In this document: piece after piece, positions 33,197 to 41,524 of the stretch
Position numbering within the stretch: the stretch's first letter is position 1
How the letters are laid out: each line of letters opens with the position of its first letter
Assembly: GCA_020057225.1 (NCBI GenBank)
Contig: JAGVGH010000136.1
Location: forward strand, 1-45,458
DNA from: Desulfobacterales bacterium
GTDB taxonomy: Bacteria; Desulfobacterota; Desulfobacteria; Desulfobacterales; Desulfatibacillaceae
DNA length: 45,458 bases
Direction: 5' to 3'
Made by a program: the position numbers and the translations under genes
The notes under the pieces: generated by a model
Told to the model about the DNA's origin: nothing
The model's database searches: none
What the model saw: the letters and a program-made list of their open reading frames with translations, nothing else

Positions 33197-33907
33197 TTAA
33201 CGGTACGTCAAAAGCGCGGGGTCTCCCGCCTGGGCGAGATGGGCCACGTCGTTGAATCCGGCAAGGGTGAATCCGCGCGGGCCGAACACGAACCGAGTGA
33301 TGCTTGCGTTCATCACCTGCCAGGCCATCTCCAGGGTTTTTTCGTTGGAAAGCCCCAGCGCTGTCTGCATGGCGACGGCAATGGCCCCGGCGGAGGTAAA
33401 GACCGCCACACGGGAGCCTTTGCCATGCTCTTCCATGAGGGAGCGAAGGCCCCCGCGTACTCTTTCGGCAAAGGATTCCCAGGAGACGAGTCCGGGCCTG
33501 GGGTGGCGGCCCGAGATCCACAGGAGGGCGGCGCGCTCAAAGACAAGCTGGAAGGCGCGGCGGTCCTGGGGAATGGCCTGCATCCAGCGGGCCACGCCGG
33601 GGTCTTCGCGGAGAAGGTCCGGGACGTAGGCGGCCCACACGGCGGCGGCGTCGAATTCGTCAAAGGCGTCGGAGACGCGGGGTTCGGGCGGGGAGGCCGC
33701 GCCCTTGGCCAGAAACCCGATAACAGGCTCCAGGGTCATTTCATGGCGGCGCATGTTGCCGCGGAAAAGGGAGTGGAAGGCCGCGCCGGATTTGGATAGA
33801 AAGGCGGCGAGGATATGGGCCTGGCGGGCGCCCAGGGGAGAGAGGAGGTCGTAGTTTGCCGCGCCAAAGGAGGCCTGGGCGTGTCGGACCATGGTGAGAG
33901 TGGCCAT
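33197..33907 (-). CDS. Histidine-phosphatase-fold protein with altered second catalytic site
   Basis: 236 aa from the ATG at 33907; translation from 34060 would run through the promoter. The phosphate pocket starts LTMVRHAQASFG with nucleophile His9 and Arg8, and the family's RRHEMT follows near 54-59. The usual second pocket motif, normally containing a His-Gly, reads VFTSAGAIAVAM here, so the second His is missing. Family knowledge: close relatives with Ser-Ala or Ser-Gly at this place occur beside acyl-CoA dehydrogenases. Activity may be lost or altered. First gene of the operon; 30 bp precede the dehydrogenase gene. Confidence 0.85.
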   Translation of the reverse strand: MATLTMVRHAQASFGAANYDLLSPLGARQAHILAAFLSKSGAAFHSLFRGNMRRHEMTLEPVIGFLAKGAASPPEPRVSDAFDEFDAAAVWAAYVPDLLREDPGVARWMQAIPQDRRAFQLVFERAALLWISGRHPRPGLVSWESFAERVRGGLRSLMEEHGKGSRVAVFTSAGAIAVAMQTALGLSNEKTLEMAWQVMNASITRFVFGPRGFTLAGFNDVAHLAQAGDPALLTYR

Positions 33908-33992
33908 GGGGCACCTGTTTTGGGATTTCGAGGGGTTTTGCCGGATTGTTTGACCAGTTGGGCAACAGATATAATGCCTTTTTCTGTAAAAG

Positions 33993-34021
33993 GTTATATC
34001 CGGGCTGGCGGTGGCTGTCAA
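33993..34021 (-). promoter_or_regulatory. Sigma70-like promoter of the acyl-CoA operon
   Basis: Minus strand: TTGACA (34016-34021) and TATAAC (33993-33998) with an exact 17-bp spacer, about 86 bp before the histidine-phosphatase-fold start. This is the best promoter match in the window. Confidence 0.7.
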
Positions 34022-34026
34022 GGAGA

Positions 34027-34048
34027 AAAAAGAGCGAGCGCTCTTTTT
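34027..34048. promoter_or_regulatory. Palindromic operator candidate for the TetR regulator
   Basis: Arms AAAAAGAGCG and CGCTCTTTTT are perfect over 10 bp with a 2-bp centre. The site ends 5 bp upstream of the -35 box. The GAGCGAGCGCTC core suits a TetR-family dimer, and the operon encodes one TetR protein. Confidence 0.65.
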
Positions 34049-34098
34049 ATATTTTGGCAACCCCCTCGCCCCGTCCCCCTATGATTCCTTTCCCTTTT

Positions 34099-34247
34099 GA
34101 GGCAATTGCAAAATTGGGCGTAGATTGCGTGGTTCCAGGCCGCAAGGCCCGGGTTCACCCAACAATTATACCATTATTCCAAGATGTTGGGTGAACCTGC
34201 CCTTCGGGCGGAACCACCCAGCCTACGCCTCGTTTTGCAATTACCTC
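34099..34247. repeat. MITE-like element with GAGGYAATTGCAAAA ends, copy 1
   Basis: The 149-bp element begins GAGGCAATTGCAAAA (34099-34113) and ends TTTTGCAATTACCTC (34233-34247), 14 of 15 paired. Its core is the REP-like module GTGGTTCC..GGGTTCACCCAACA and its inverted partner TGTTGGGTGAACC..GGAACCACCC. No coding capacity. Related ends recur at 45153, 45323 and 45360. Confidence 0.8.
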
Positions 34248-34288
34248 TTAAATGTAACTTATTCGGGAACTTACCAAAGTAGAAGTAA

Positions 34289-35046
34289 TTACAGCCTGTT
34301 CGACACGCCATAAACCGCCCTGAGTTTTTCAAGAACAACTGCCGCGGGCATCCTCCCCGGGCCAAAAGGCTTTAAATCCTCGCGCGGGTCGGCCTCCACA
34401 GATTCCAGAAACCTGTTCAAATCGCCGCCAATGGAGGCGGGCAAAGGGACACGGGTTTCCGGCGCAAGGAGCTGAAACAGCCGGAACACATCGTTTCTGT
34501 GCTTTTTAATGTCTCTCCCATCCACCTTTTCCCCCTTGGCCTGTCTCCCGGTGAGGTCCAGCCATGCTTTTGCCTTCAAGGGAACCAGACATTCCGGAGT
34601 CACTGCCATCAGGCCCTCGATTTCCCGTTTGAATTCATGGATAAAGCCATAGTAGGCGCCATCCATCAGGATCGCCGAAAGGCTGGAAAGCTCCCCGTCC
34701 ACAGGTATAGGGGTCAGATGATGCTCCCCTTCCAGATCCAAGGCGTCCGGAGTCCGGGAAAACAACTCCAGCATCCATGGATAGGCATCTTTATCAGGAT
34801 CGTGGAACCGGCAGAACAGCTTTTTCCCCGTGCTCTTCTGCAGGTTCTTATAACCTTCGTTTTTTACGAATTCCCAAAAAGCCTTCACGAACGCCCCGTC
34901 CATGGACTCCAGGCACAGCACGATGTCGAGGTCTTTGGTGGCCCTGAACTCCAGGCCCGCCTCTTCCATGGCAAGATCGCAGGCGGCTCCCCTATCAGGA
35001 CGTAGCTGTCCTGGAATCCCGCAAAATGCTCCCGGAAGCGCTCCAT
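34289..35046 (-). pseudogene. AbiEii-like nucleotidyltransferase gene with a one-base frameshift
   Basis: Translation from the ATG at 35046 gives MERFREHFAGFQDSYVLIG and then leaves frame at a run of four G (minus strand; 34989-34992). With one more G the frame continues GGAACDLAMEEAGLEFRATK and on through DLDIVL to the stop at 34289. The joined product has about 252 aa, with the nucleotidyltransferase GG and DxD motifs in the right places. Family knowledge: AbiEii/AbiGii-type nucleotidyltransferases act as toxins with a winged-helix antitoxin. The upstream winged-helix gene ends 5 bp before this start. Either a disrupted toxin, a sequencing error in a homopolymer, or phase variation. Confidence 0.75.
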
Positions 35047-35051
35047 GCCTT

Positions 35052-36065
35052 TTACCACCGGGCCTTCTCCATCATTGCATCCAGAGCTGACTCCACACGC
35101 TCGTCATTGGTTTTCCACAGGCTGAGATAGAGCGAAAAACGGTCCGCCAAACCGTCTTGGGCAAGGAGGGCCGGGGAATAACTCCAGATTTCCAATTGGC
35201 TGGCGTCTGGTTCGCCAACGGGCAGTTCCAGGACGCTATTGAGATTCCGTACACCTTTCCATTCCTTGCCGCCCATGGCAAAGACCGGATTGGGGGGCCC
35301 GGCCAGGGAGGAATACCCGGCCAAAGCGGTGAGTCCGGCCTTCACCCCCGGGTGCCCGTTCGCGGGAAATTTTACCCAGAGGAGCTTTCGGACAGGGCTT
35401 CGAAGGAATGCCAGCGCTTTTTCCCAAAGGGTTCTCCGGTCCCCGTCCAGGCGAAGGATCCGCCGCCTTCCTTCCATGGCGACATGGCACAACTCCAGGG
35501 TTTCCAGTTCATCAAACGCCCGGGTCATGCTCATGGGCGTGTACCCAAACCGGTCCGCCATCTCCTTCGGAGTCAAGCCCTTTTCATGGCCATAAATCAG
35601 GGCGTATAAAAACACGGCCTGGGTGGAAGGGCTCCATGCGGGGCGGATATTCCGGATGGTCTTGAAATGTTCCCGTAGATCAATACCCAGGGGAGGCAGG
35701 TACATTTGATTTCCAGGAACCACAAACGGAACTTTTTGCCCGATAAGGCGGTTGCGGTTGGCTGCGGAAATCCTCCGGCAGGCGAAAACGACCTGGTGTC
35801 TCCAATGTTTTTGCACTTGGCCGATGTGTTTCCGGACGGACGCCGGAGTCTGCTCTTCTTCTTCCCGGAGGACCATGACGAGGCATGGTGTATCAAGGAA
35901 GGACACCTGGAAAAACGTATATAGGTTTGACAGGAAAAAGGGGAGGCTGCCCTCTCCTTCCCATGCTTCCGGTTTCACCGGGATATCCAGGGTTTCCTTG
36001 ACGTACCGCGTGAAATCGTTTTTCAGGGTTTCCATGGCCCCTCGTTGATAACTATTATTTTGCAT
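35052..36065 (-). CDS. Winged-helix protein paired with an AbiEii-like nucleotidyltransferase
   Basis: 337 aa from the ATG at 36065 (AAGG seven bases upstream); Met11 (36035) after GAGGGGCC is an alternative. A MarR-like helix-turn-helix lies near residues 164-208 (LTPKEMADRFGYTPMSMTRA then FDELETLELCHV and a wing RRRILRLDG). The N-terminal 140 residues contain FFLSNLYTFFQVSFLD and CLVMVLREEE and have no recognised domain; the C-terminus is alpha/beta. In AbiE systems the HTH is N-terminal, so this is a different layout. It likely represses its own promoter through the inverted repeat at 36062-36090, and is the probable antitoxin of the pair. Confidence 0.75.
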   Translation of the reverse strand: MQNNSYQRGAMETLKNDFTRYVKETLDIPVKPEAWEGEGSLPFFLSNLYTFFQVSFLDTPCLVMVLREEEEQTPASVRKHIGQVQKHWRHQVVFACRRISAANRNRLIGQKVPFVVPGNQMYLPPLGIDLREHFKTIRNIRPAWSPSTQAVFLYALIYGHEKGLTPKEMADRFGYTPMSMTRAFDELETLELCHVAMEGRRRILRLDGDRRTLWEKALAFLRSPVRKLLWVKFPANGHPGVKAGLTALAGYSSLAGPPNPVFAMGGKEWKGVRNLNSVLELPVGEPDASQLEIWSYSPALLAQDGLADRFSLYLSLWKTNDERVESALDAMMEKARW

Positions 36066-36090
36066 GCTAACGCCTTAAGTGTTACCATGC
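36062..36090. promoter_or_regulatory. Inverted-repeat operator candidate at the winged-helix gene start
   Basis: Arms GCATGCTAAC (36062-36071) and GTTACCATGC (36081-36090) pair at 9 of 10 positions across a 9-bp spacer. The left arm contains the start codon at 36065, so a bound regulator would block initiation as well as transcription. Confidence 0.5.
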
Positions 36091-36216
36091 AAGAAAAAAG
36101 TTATCCCCTGGATGGCGCCGCCACACCATCCACGCGGCAACAAGAAGCACGCCCGGAAACACAACGGGGCGGAGCAAGGCTCCGCCCCCTTATCCCAACG
36201 CGGCCATTTCCGCGCC

Positions 36217-37752
36217 CTAAGCCTCCGCCGCCTCCAGCCGCGCCGCCCGAAGCGTCTGCCGCGTCACATAATGCATGTGGTGCCCTATCACCGTAAACTT
36301 GATCACCTCCGCAATGGAACCCGTGTGGCGCACAAGGTTGCGCGCCACAAACTTGAGATACTGCCACCCGTAGGGCGTGAACGGCTGCCGCGCCAGGGAT
36401 CTGAACAATATTTTCACCTCATGCCACCGGATGTCCCGGCTCGCGTAGGGCAGCCCCGCTGTCTGGTCCAGAACCGTGTTGCACCGCGAAAAATAGCTCT
36501 TCAGGTCCTCGTCGTAAATCGCGCCAAGCACCCTGCAATATCCTTCCCGGAGCTTTTCCGGATCCATCCGCGTCACAAAATTCGCCGCTCCGCAGTCCGT
36601 GTTGTTGCCGCTGCTCGCCCTCAAAATCCGACCCTCCCGCTTCAGCCTGTTGTAGAGATCCGTCCCCGGAAGGGCGGTCAAAAGCCCCACCATGGCCCGT
36701 GGAATACCCGTCTTCTGAATAAAAGCGATCTGCCGGTCGGCAATATCCTCGGTGTCCGAGTCAAAGCCCAGGATAAAGCCTGCCATTACCTCAAAGCCGT
36801 AGCTCTTGATTTTGGCCACCGCGGCCGCCATGTCGGTCTTGAGGTTCTGGATTTTGCCGGTTTCGGAAAGGCACTCGGCGGACGGGGTCTCGATGCCGAT
36901 AAAGACCTCGTTAAAGGCCGCGTCCCGCATAAGCGCGAGCAGGGCGTCGTCCTCGGCCATGTTGATGGACGCCTCGGTGTAAAACCGGAAGGGGTATTTG
37001 TGGGCCTTTTGCCAGGAGATGAGCGCCGGAAGAAGCTCTTTTTTCACACGGGCCTTGTTGCCGATGAAGTTGTCGTCCACGATGAAGACCGCGCCGTTCC
37101 ATCCCAGGGCGTAGAGCGCGTCGAGCTCTTTTAAAATATCCGGCACCGATTTAAGCCTGGGCTTGTTGCCGTAAACCTTCCAGATGTCGCAAAATTCGCA
37201 GTGGAACGGGCAGCCTCTGGAATACTGGACCGACATGGAGGCGTAGGCGTTGAAATTCAAAAGATCGAACCGCGGGACGCGGGTGGTTTCGAGGCTTGGT
37301 TTCCCTTCCGATTTGTAGAGAAACCGGGCGTTTCCCGCGAGCAGGTCTTGCATAAAGGGGCCGATGATTTCTTCGGCCTCTCCGAGGATGAAGTGGTCCA
37401 CGCCGTGGATTTCCTCGTGGCTGCCGGAGGGGTAGGGTCCGCCGGCGACGACCAGGGCGCCCATGGCTGTGGCGCGGGAGACGACACGCGCGAAGGAGTC
37501 CTTTTGGATAATCATGGCGGAGACGAACACCGCGTCGGCCCAGAGAAGGTCCTCGTCCCGGAGAGGGGCGACGTTCATGTCCACGAGGCGGAGGGACAGG
37601 TGTCCGGGGAGATGGCTGGCCACCGTGATGAGGCCCAGGGGCGGCATGGCGCTCTTCTTATTAAGGAAGGGCATGGTGTGTTTGTAGCTCCAGTAGGTGT
37701 TCTGGGGCACTTCGGGATAGACCAGCAGGATGTTGTGGATGGGGCGGCGCAT
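36217..37752 (-). CDS. B12-binding radical SAM protein with DUF4070-like C-terminus
   Basis: 511 aa from the ATG at 37752, with GGAGG six bases upstream. The N-terminal cobalamin-binding-like domain starts NILLVYPEVPQNTYW and has LITVASHLPGHLSLRLVDMN and VVAGGPYPSG. The radical SAM cluster is SRGCPFHCEFCD (Cys181, Cys185, Cys188). Then come FIVDDNFIGN, the GIETPS motif and AGFILGFDSDT. The C-terminus resembles DUF4070 (GTDLYNRLKREGRI). Family knowledge: related proteins include the hopanoid C-2 methylase HpnP, but the substrate here is not decided. Its neighbours on either side are not functionally related to it by sequence. The gap 36091-36216 has no gene. Confidence 0.88.
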   Translation of the reverse strand: MRRPIHNILLVYPEVPQNTYWSYKHTMPFLNKKSAMPPLGLITVASHLPGHLSLRLVDMNVAPLRDEDLLWADAVFVSAMIIQKDSFARVVSRATAMGALVVAGGPYPSGSHEEIHGVDHFILGEAEEIIGPFMQDLLAGNARFLYKSEGKPSLETTRVPRFDLLNFNAYASMSVQYSRGCPFHCEFCDIWKVYGNKPRLKSVPDILKELDALYALGWNGAVFIVDDNFIGNKARVKKELLPALISWQKAHKYPFRFYTEASINMAEDDALLALMRDAAFNEVFIGIETPSAECLSETGKIQNLKTDMAAAVAKIKSYGFEVMAGFILGFDSDTEDIADRQIAFIQKTGIPRAMVGLLTALPGTDLYNRLKREGRILRASSGNNTDCGAANFVTRMDPEKLREGYCRVLGAIYDEDLKSYFSRCNTVLDQTAGLPYASRDIRWHEVKILFRSLARQPFTPYGWQYLKFVARNLVRHTGSIAEVIKFTVIGHHMHYVTRQTLRAARLEAAEA

Positions 37753-37976
37753 GGGAATCCTCCTAGCGGGAAGGCTATTTGGTTGTAACCTGAAAAGAAG
37801 GCGCACGACGGAGCGCGCTGAGAAACGCATGGAAGGGATTGTAGCGGGGGGAATTGGGAAAGGGAAGGGGGATGCGGGTGTTTTACAGTTGTTTTACAGG
37901 CGTTCACAGAGGTCTGACCTGTTGCCTGGGGGAGGCGCCACTCCTTGCGAAAAAAGAGGACTTAATTGTTCGCGGG

Positions 37977-37990
37977 TTGACTTAAGTCAA
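37977..37990. promoter_or_regulatory. HcpR/FNR-like palindrome upstream of hcp
   Basis: TTGACTTAAGTCAA is a perfect 14-bp palindrome 146 bp before the hcp start. Family knowledge: HcpR, a CRP/FNR-type regulator of nitrosative-stress genes in sulfate reducers, recognises TTGAC-N4-GTCAA type sites. A TTGCAC (38048-38053) and TACTTA (38071-38076) pair with 17-bp spacing downstream may be the promoter. Confidence 0.6.
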
Positions 37991-38135
37991 GGACGGGGCG
38001 GAAAGGATAGGGCATAAAGGGAGCCAACAAGGGATGCAATTTTTTGCTTGCACAAAAATTGGTATTCTGGTACTTAAATAGAAGAAACGGAAAACATCCC
38101 GGCCGTCACCCTCACCCAAAAGGAGACCCAACACC

Positions 38136-39749
38136 ATGTTCTGCTACCAGTGTGAACAAACCGCCAAAGGCCAAGGCTGCGACAAATCCGGTGTCTGCGG
38201 AAAACAACCCGACGCCGCCTCCCTCCAGGACCTCCTGGTCTATTCCCTCAAAGGTCTCGCCCTGGCCGCCCTTGAGGCCCGCAAAAAAGGCCATGTCTCC
38301 GCCGAAACAGACCGCTTTGTCTGCGAGGCCCTCTTCTCCACCATCACCAACGTCAACTTCGACCCCGCGCGTCTTGAAACCCTCATCCGCCGCTCGGCAG
38401 AGGTCCGCGAGGCCCTGAAAAAAGCGGCCGGCGTCTCCGTTTCCGGCGGACCCGCCAGCTTTGTCCCCGCCGCGGACTTGGCCGGGCTGGTGGCCCAGGG
38501 CGACAAAGTCGGGCTTAAATCCGACCCCGGCATCAACCCCGACATCCTCTCCCTCCAGCACATCACCCTCTTCGGCATCAAGGGTGTCGCGGCCTACGCC
38601 GACCACGCGGCCATCCTCGGCCAGAGCGATCCCGCCGTGGCGGAATATCTCTACGAGGCCCTGGCGGCCATGGAGAACAAGGCGCTGGGCCTGAACGACT
38701 GGGTGGGGCTGGCTTTAAAATGCGGCGCCGTCAACCTCCGCGCCATGGAGCTTCTGGACGCCGCCAACACCGGAACCTACGGCCATCCCGTGCCCACCAA
38801 GGTTCCTCTCGGCCACACAAAGGGCAAGGCCATTCTGATTTCCGGCCACGACCTCAAAGACCTGGACGCCCTTCTCAAACAGACCAAGGGCAAGGGAATT
38901 AACATCTACACCCATGGCGAAATGCTGCCCACCCACGGCTATCCGGAACTCAAAAAGCACACGCATTTTTACGGCCATTACGGCACAGCCTGGCAGAACC
39001 AGCAAAAAGAGTTCGACGCCTTCCCCGGCGCCATTCTCATGACCACCAACTGCATTCAGAAGCCCAAGGAAACCTACAAGGACAACATCTTCTCCACCGG
39101 ACTTGTGGCCTATCCGGGAGTACGGCACGTGGCCAACGGAGACTTCGGCCCTGTCATCGAGAAAGCCCTCGCGCTTCCGGGTTTTGCGGAGGACGCGCCT
39201 GGAAAGTCGGTGATGGTGGGATTTGCGCGGAACGCGGTGCTGGGTGTGGCCGGAACCGTTATCGAGGCGGTGAAGGGCAAGGCGCTCAGGCATTTCTTCC
39301 TGGTGGCGGGCTGCGACGGCGCCAAGCCGGGCCGGAACTACTATACCGAGTTCGTGGAAAAGGTGCCCAAAGACTGCGTGGTTTTGACCCTTGCCTGCGG
39401 CAAGTTCCGCTTCTTTGACAAGGAGCTGGGCGACATCGGCGGCATCCCGCGGCTTTTGGACGTGGGCCAGTGCAACGACGCCTATTCGGCCGTTCAGATC
39501 GCGGTGGCGCTGGCGAACGCTTTTGGGGTGGGGGTGAACGACCTGCCGCTTTCCATTGTGCTTTCGTGGTACGAGCAAAAGGCGGTGGCCATTCTGCTTA
39601 CGCTGTTGCACCTTGGGATCAAGAACATCCGCCTGGGGCCCACGCTTCCCGCGTTCATCTCGCCGGGAGTGCTCCAGGTGCTGGTGGACAATTTCAACAT
39701 CATGCCCACGACCACAGTGGATGAGGACTTGAAGGCGATTCTCGGATAG
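38136..39749 (+). CDS. hcp: Hybrid cluster protein (hydroxylamine reductase, prismane)
   Basis: 537 aa, AAGGAG before the ATG. The N-terminal cluster motif is MFCYQCEQTAKGQGC with Cys3, Cys6, Cys15 and a following Cys21 (the short-spaced type of anaerobes). Hybrid-cluster ligands are seen in ISGHDLKDLD, TNCIQKP, VAGCDGAKPG, LACGKFRF, VGQCNDAYSA and WYEQKAVAI. Family knowledge: Hcp reduces hydroxylamine and acts as NO reductase or S-nitrosylase in nitrosative stress. No Hcr reductase is adjacent, as usual for sulfate reducers. Regulation by HcpR is suggested by the palindrome upstream. Confidence 0.96.
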   Translation: MFCYQCEQTAKGQGCDKSGVCGKQPDAASLQDLLVYSLKGLALAALEARKKGHVSAETDRFVCEALFSTITNVNFDPARLETLIRRSAEVREALKKAAGVSVSGGPASFVPAADLAGLVAQGDKVGLKSDPGINPDILSLQHITLFGIKGVAAYADHAAILGQSDPAVAEYLYEALAAMENKALGLNDWVGLALKCGAVNLRAMELLDAANTGTYGHPVPTKVPLGHTKGKAILISGHDLKDLDALLKQTKGKGINIYTHGEMLPTHGYPELKKHTHFYGHYGTAWQNQQKEFDAFPGAILMTTNCIQKPKETYKDNIFSTGLVAYPGVRHVANGDFGPVIEKALALPGFAEDAPGKSVMVGFARNAVLGVAGTVIEAVKGKALRHFFLVAGCDGAKPGRNYYTEFVEKVPKDCVVLTLACGKFRFFDKELGDIGGIPRLLDVGQCNDAYSAVQIAVALANAFGVGVNDLPLSIVLSWYEQKAVAILLTLLHLGIKNIRLGPTLPAFISPGVLQVLVDNFNIMPTTTVDEDLKAILG

Positions 39750-39781
39750 TTATGCCGGGCGGTTTGGTTGTATAGCAAAAA

Positions 39782-39805
39782 GGGGCGGTCCGGACGGGCC
39801 GCCCC
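39782..39805 (-). terminator. Intrinsic terminator candidate between hcp and the radical SAM operon
   Basis: GGGGCGGTCC pairs with GGGCCGCCCC (one G-T) around a 4-nt loop. T's follow the stem on the minus strand, where it would end the amidohydrolase-radical SAM transcript; the plus-strand side has TCAAAAAA and is a poor match for hcp. Confidence 0.55.
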
Positions 39806-39954
39806 TCAAAAAATATAGCCCCAAAAAACAAGGAAGCCTGCCCGGGAACCCAACGGTTATGGAATGAACCGCTCCTCCCCCCTGGCAGGTGATATATAAA
39901 TATCGCATCACGGTTTTGTTGTCAAGGCAAAAACCGGGCTGTCGGGTAGTGGCT

Positions 39955-40032
39955 TGTCGGGTGAACCCGCGCGCGAAAAAGGGTTTTTGCGGCAACAGAT
40001 CACACGGGCGCGCGCGGAACCACCCGGCCTAC
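39955..40032 (+). repeat. Half unit of the GGTTCACCC repeat family
   Basis: TGTCGGGTGAACCCGCGCG .. CGCGCGGAACCACCCGGCCT matches the right half of the element at 16715-16860, with a longer loop (AAAAAGGGTTTTTGCGGC etc.) in the inner hairpin. The other bases of 39806-40085 show no gene. Confidence 0.6.
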
Positions 40033-40085
40033 ATGACTGGCTGTCAAGGGAAAAACCGCAGAGAGAGCCGCGCTGCCCCCCCCCC

Positions 40086-41513
40086 TCACCTCAACACCTC
40101 CCGCCCCCGCCCCGGAAACAGCACCTTCCCCGCCTCCTGAACCGCGTAACGCGCCAGCATCCAGTTCGCCCCCTCCACAATCATCCTCCCAAATCCCCAG
40201 GCGTAATGCGGGCGGAAATACACCCGCCGCGTCATCCGCCGAACCAGCCCCTCCAGGTCCGCGCGCGTCCGCGTCCAGGGCAGGCGGACCCAGGGATATT
40301 CCTCCATGTCCGGCGCCCAGTCCCCGGCAAGGGTTCCCGCCGCCTCCGCCTCCAGATACACCGGCGTCCCTGGATAGGGCCTGAGCGCCGCCACATTGGC
40401 CGTTGTGGGTTTGATGGCCAAAATGAAGCGCTCGGTCGCAAGAGCCGTCTCCGGCGTCTCCCCGGGATACCCCACCACCCAGCTCGAATGACAGGCGAAC
40501 CCGTTCTCCCGGCACAGCTCCCGCGCCCGCGCCGACATCTCCAGGGTTATCCGCTTCCCCATGGCGTTGAGCATCCTCTGGGACCCGGACTCCATGCCAA
40601 AGGCCACCAGATATACCCCGGCCTCCCGGGCGCGGGCCGCGAGCCGTTCCGTAAACACGTCCACCCGGCTTTTGATGCGGAAGGAGACCCCCAGGCGCTC
40701 TTTAATGATAAGCCCAAGGATGTCCATGGCGCGGCCCTCGTCCGCGGTGAACGTGTCGTCCGCGATCTCCACGTCCCGGATTCCCCGCTCCCGGATGGAC
40801 AGAAGCTCCTCCACCACGTCCCAGGGATCCCGGGCGCGGTATTTTTTCCGGAAATTGTAGCAAAACCCGCAGGAGAACGGACAGCCGCGGCTCGTCAGGA
40901 GGGTGTCCACCGGGCGCCGCCGGACCAGAAGCGAATGGTAGAGACGGGCGTCGTACACATCCTGCACAAGTCCGCGCGCGGGCCGGGGCAGGTTTTTGGG
41001 GTCGGGAAACACATGGGGCGGCCCGGAAACCGCGCGCCCGTTTTCCCGCCGCCACAGGCCCGGAATTTCGGTAAACGCCGAGCCGTCCTGTAACGCCAGG
41101 GCCAGGGCGACCAGGGAGTGTTCCGCCTCTCCGGTAAGCACAAAGTCCGCTTCGGGTATCTGGGCAAGGGTCTTTTCGGGCGCCGAGGTCGCATGGGGTC
41201 CGCCAAGAACCAGACGCGCGTCTGGAAGGGCGTTTTTAAGCGCGCGGGAAAGGGCCGCGGCATGGGGCAGGATGTCGGAGTACACGGAGACGCCCAGGAG
41301 AAACGGACGGCTGGACGCGGCCCGGGCCGCGATGGCGGCGTCGGGCAGCGCCTGGGCGTTGGCGTCCACCACCACCGGGGCAAACCCCGCAGCCTCCAGG
41401 GACGCGGCGAGGTATAAAAGATGCAAAGGAGGGTAGCACTTTTGCGACACCTCTTCCGCGTAGGTGGCCCTGGGATTCACAAGAACCACGGCCCTGCCTT
41501 TTTTCTCCTCCAT
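40086..41513 (-). CDS. B12-binding radical SAM protein
   Basis: 475 aa from the ATG at 41513, 11 bp after the amidohydrolase stop, with GGAGGGG upstream; a longer frame to 41696 overlaps that gene. The N-terminal cobalamin-binding-like domain has VVLVNPRATYAEEV and the DARLVLGGPHATSAPE segment. The radical SAM cluster is TSRGCPFSCGFCYNF (Cys211, Cys215, Cys218). Later landmarks are VEIADDTFTADE, FGMESGSQRML and HSSWVVGYPGETPET. The family covers methyltransferases and methylthio- or ring-forming enzymes, and the substrate is unknown. It shares domain order with the protein at 36217 but not its C-terminus. Confidence 0.88.
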   Translation of the reverse strand: MEEKKGRAVVLVNPRATYAEEVSQKCYPPLHLLYLAASLEAAGFAPVVVDANAQALPDAAIAARAASSRPFLLGVSVYSDILPHAAALSRALKNALPDARLVLGGPHATSAPEKTLAQIPEADFVLTGEAEHSLVALALALQDGSAFTEIPGLWRRENGRAVSGPPHVFPDPKNLPRPARGLVQDVYDARLYHSLLVRRRPVDTLLTSRGCPFSCGFCYNFRKKYRARDPWDVVEELLSIRERGIRDVEIADDTFTADEGRAMDILGLIIKERLGVSFRIKSRVDVFTERLAARAREAGVYLVAFGMESGSQRMLNAMGKRITLEMSARARELCRENGFACHSSWVVGYPGETPETALATERFILAIKPTTANVAALRPYPGTPVYLEAEAAGTLAGDWAPDMEEYPWVRLPWTRTRADLEGLVRRMTRRVYFRPHYAWGFGRMIVEGANWMLARYAVQEAGKVLFPGRGREVLR

Positions 41514-41524
41514 GGCCCCTCCGC

